Shown one piece after another: positions 61,506 through 64,000 of a DNA stretch of 64,000 nt. Made by a program: the position numbers and the translations under genes. The notes beneath the pieces were generated by a model that worked only from the letters and a program-made list of their open reading frames with translations, did no database searches and was not told the origin of the DNA. This DNA comes from Actinernus sp. WN-2022 (Eukaryota > Cnidaria > Anthozoa > Actiniaria > Actinernidae): the NCBI GenBank assembly GCA_030867875.1, contig JAOWCC010001634.1, forward strand, positions 51,680,021 through 51,744,020, given 5' to 3'. Position 1 is the stretch's first letter; each line of letters opens with the position of its first letter.

Positions 61506-61670
61506 GTCCATGGTTCACTTTTAATGTTGGATTCCGTATTGTCACAGACGGCGCGAATCAAACCAGATGATAACAGAGCTCCCTTTGTGGGGTGGTTTTA
61601 TTTACTGAGAGTTTGGCGATCATGCTTGTAAACTACAGATTTTACAACTAAAATGATGTTGGTGTATCTT

Positions 61671-61676
61671 ATTAAA
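61671..61676 (+). terminator. Candidate PMPCB polyadenylation signal
   Basis: ATTAAA, 166 bp after the stop codon, followed by a T-rich stretch. The usual AATAAA is not seen nearer the stop. Confidence 0.45.
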
Positions 61677-61949
61677 ATTTAATTTCACTCATTTTGTTGT
61701 CTTTCTTTCTCTCGAAAACGTGGCGGACTGCAAGACATTGTGTTATTTGTGATCAGTTGGTAGACACGCTCAGCCTGGTAGCGTTACGTTGTTTCAGTTA
61801 TTCACAAAAAATGGGAACAGTTTTACGGTTTAACGAGAAACGCCAAAGTGCATATAAAACCCTTCTTGCAATTTTTATACTTATGAACCGCCGAAAAGAT
61901 TTGAGTACTTCTGTGAAGAAAGATTTGGTTTACAGAGAATTTGAAATCA

Positions 61950-62955
61950 TGAGAATCTGACCTTTCCTGACCAATGACCGCGTAAGTAAAAGCCTGGGTT
62001 GATTCCTGGGGTGACGTCATCTGATTAATTCGACTTTACGATAATTATAAGTAAACCATGATCATCTCGGTTTTCTTCGTTTGTTCAGGGACATTTTTAA
62101 ATCTCTAAATTCCCTCATCAGCATCCATACTTTTTCTAATTTTCGGCTTCACTCGGTGTAAAAAGCATTCCCTAGAGACCATGCCCTCGCGCGCTCGGTG
62201 AGTAGTCGTATTACAATTATAGTGTATTGAATACTATAATACTAGAATTTATGCAGCTACTCATCATTAGTGGATATAAATACGTGAAAAATACGATTGT
62301 CACCATGTACGCTGATGTAGGAACATGCCTGTTAACCCTGTAGTTTTATGGCTCAAGAAAGTTCTCTTCATTTCTCAAACCCGCTTCCTCCATTTGGGAT
62401 ACTTAAAACCATGAATGTGACGTAATTAAACTCCATGCATGCGCTTTGAATATTTAGTCAAGCACATAATTGCATTGTATTTTAGTGTTATTCTTCTCAA
62501 AAACAACACGCTTGCCCCCATGGAAAGCCAGGGTTATTCAATCAATGGCGCTCAATCAAGCATAACAAAACATTTTCGAAAGCAACTCCACTGCGACGTC
62601 TTTAGTTTAGTTAGAGGTTCTCAGAGGTTTGTTCCATTCCTCGGTGGTAATAGTGTTACAAAATGATAGCATGACATTTCGGGAAATTAGTGATTAAATT
62701 TCCCCTCGAGCCGAGGGAGGATCTGTATAAGTCTCCGCCTGCGGCGTCGGGACTTCCACAAATCCTCCCTCGGCTCTGCGCTGACAAAAATGGCTTTTCT
62801 TTACTAATAACTCTCAAACTGTATATTCTCTACAAATTGATGTTGTTGTGATAGAGTCGCCATGGAGAATAATGCATTAATGAGATGACGCTGACCCTGG
62901 AATCGACCCAGGCTTTTACTAAGGCGGTCATAGGTCAGGATTTTGAAACTCAAAA
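61950..62955. mobile_element. ~1-kb MITE with ~95-bp TIRs
   Basis: CTGACCAATGACCGCGTAAG...GCCTGGGTTGATTCC (left) is inverted at 62862-62955 with about 85 percent identity by eye. It contains a palindrome at about 62705-62785 (AGCCGAGGGAGGATC ends). No coding potential seen. Confidence 0.7.
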
Positions 62956-64000
62956 TTACTCAACTGAATTGGCCATAATTAATCTAATCACCAAAATAAG
63001 AACGAATTTACAATAGGGATATTTTTAGATCTTTCGAAAGCATTCGATACAGTTGACCATTCAATACTGCTGATAAACTAGAACATTGTGGTATAAGAGG
63101 TATTCCATTAGACTGGTTCAAAAATTATCGAAGCAACAGAAGTCGAGTAGTAAAATTTAATAACAAATTATCCAATAAACGTTTAATAAAATATGGAGTC
63201 CTACATGATCAGTATTAGGGCCACTTTTATTTCCGCTTTATGTTGACGACTTACACAGAAGTTCAAATATTCTATCGTTTACTCTATTTGCAGATGATAC
63301 TAATTAACAATTATTCACCGCAGTGGAGGTGAATAGTGGTGGATATTTACCGAGCCGCTTGTTTTAGTATATGCCACTCTCCAGGTGAATAGCCAGCACC
63401 AAATAGTTATTTTATTTTCTATCAAATGGACAAAAACTCGTGCGAGATGATCGCTGTTTTGCTCGGAGGTGAATATGAAATCATTTTCACTGTTTTAGTA
63501 GCCCATCAGAGCGCGCGAAAAGTGATATTCACTGGTGTGGTATATTTAACAAATAAAGAAGCCTTAGCCATGTTTTATACTATCATAAAACACGATGGGC
63601 ATTTGAGAACATGAGAGAAATGTTAAAGCACAAGCCGAAGGCGCGTGCTTTCAACATTTCTAGAGTGTTCTCAAATGACCAGAGTGTTTTATGATAGTAT
63701 AAAACATGGATTTAAGGCTTCTTTATTTGTTTTATAATATAGATTTACGCGCGCGATGAAAGGAAACCACCAGTTGAAAACTATATAACACGGCTAACCA
63801 TGTTATATACTCTGATAAAACATGGATTCTTAGCCAATCAGAGCGCGTGTACTATCGTATCTATATTATAAATACTAATATATTTTATTCACACAAAAAT
63901 CTTAAGCCTTACTGTAAACGAGGAACTTGACAAAGTTTCTTTGTGGTTTAAAGCAAATTAACTTTCGTTAAACGTAAAAAAACAATTTCTACTTTTTAAA
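62956..64000 (+). pseudogene. Decayed LINE reverse transcriptase split by a foldback insertion
   Basis: 62956-63305 reads, through several frameshifts, STELAIINLI, then GIFLDLSKAFDTVDHSILL and LFADDT-like sequence. 63880-64000 continues with LTVNEELDKVSLWFKAN. Between them a ~570-bp insert (63306-63880) has long inverted arms (AAAGAAGCCTTAGCCATGTT at 63555 against 63684-63731, plus an inner pair) and is flanked by ATACTAAT on both sides, a likely 8-bp target duplication. The LINE runs off the window end. Confidence 0.7.

Overview
This is animal nuclear DNA. It holds a spliced gene for the mitochondrial processing peptidase beta subunit (PMPCB), long repeat-filled introns, and many LINE, SINE and MITE copies. 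The mix (Polinton, BEL, PHD-finger LINE, tRNA-derived SINEs, Merlin- and Tc1-like remnants, long minisatellites) suits a marine invertebrate. I lean to a cnidarian, probably an anthozoan, but this rests on general resemblance and not on a marker gene.

Region 1 (1-2298) is host flank with a LINE 3' fragment. Region 2 (2299-24252) is a 22-kb Polinton/Maverick (adintovirus-like) element bounded by 505-bp terminal inverted repeats that differ at only about two positions. It encodes a protein-primed family B DNA polymerase, a retrovirus-type integrase, an A32-like packaging ATPase, a double jelly-roll major capsid protein, a frameshifted penton-like minor capsid protein, and several small or membrane proteins of unknown function. 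It also encodes an F-box plus ankyrin protein, and a Cys-rich zinc-binding family present once in each TIR and once as a diverged paralogue. I see no maturation protease. A complete, nearly identical-LTR BEL retrotransposon (14912-21018) sits 3 bp downstream of the penton reading frame. The 1-kb stretch 21.65-22.7 kb has no good ORF but carries a cluster of strong hairpins, one with a perfect Pol III B box, and short tandem repeats.

Region 3 (24253-61505) is PMPCB on the + strand. Sixteen exons encode 438 residues in one continuous frame, with the HxxEH zinc site intact. The presequence exon was not found, so the Polinton may lie in the first intron or just upstream. The introns hold 11-bp, 61-bp, 19-bp and 20-bp minisatellites (the 61-bp arrays form an inverted pair around a 4.8-kb segment), a full-length LINE with two intact ORFs, remnants of other LINEs, Merlin and Tc1 elements, a pogo-like MITE, two tRNA-derived SINEs and several large palindromes.

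Region 4 (61506-64000) is the PMPCB 3' end, a MITE with about 95-bp TIRs, and a decayed LINE reverse transcriptase split by a foldback insertion.

The most notable content is the young Polinton: a virus-like gene set with a probable host-ubiquitin-pathway gene, a zinc-finger gene carried inside both TIRs, and an undescribed structured non-coding region.
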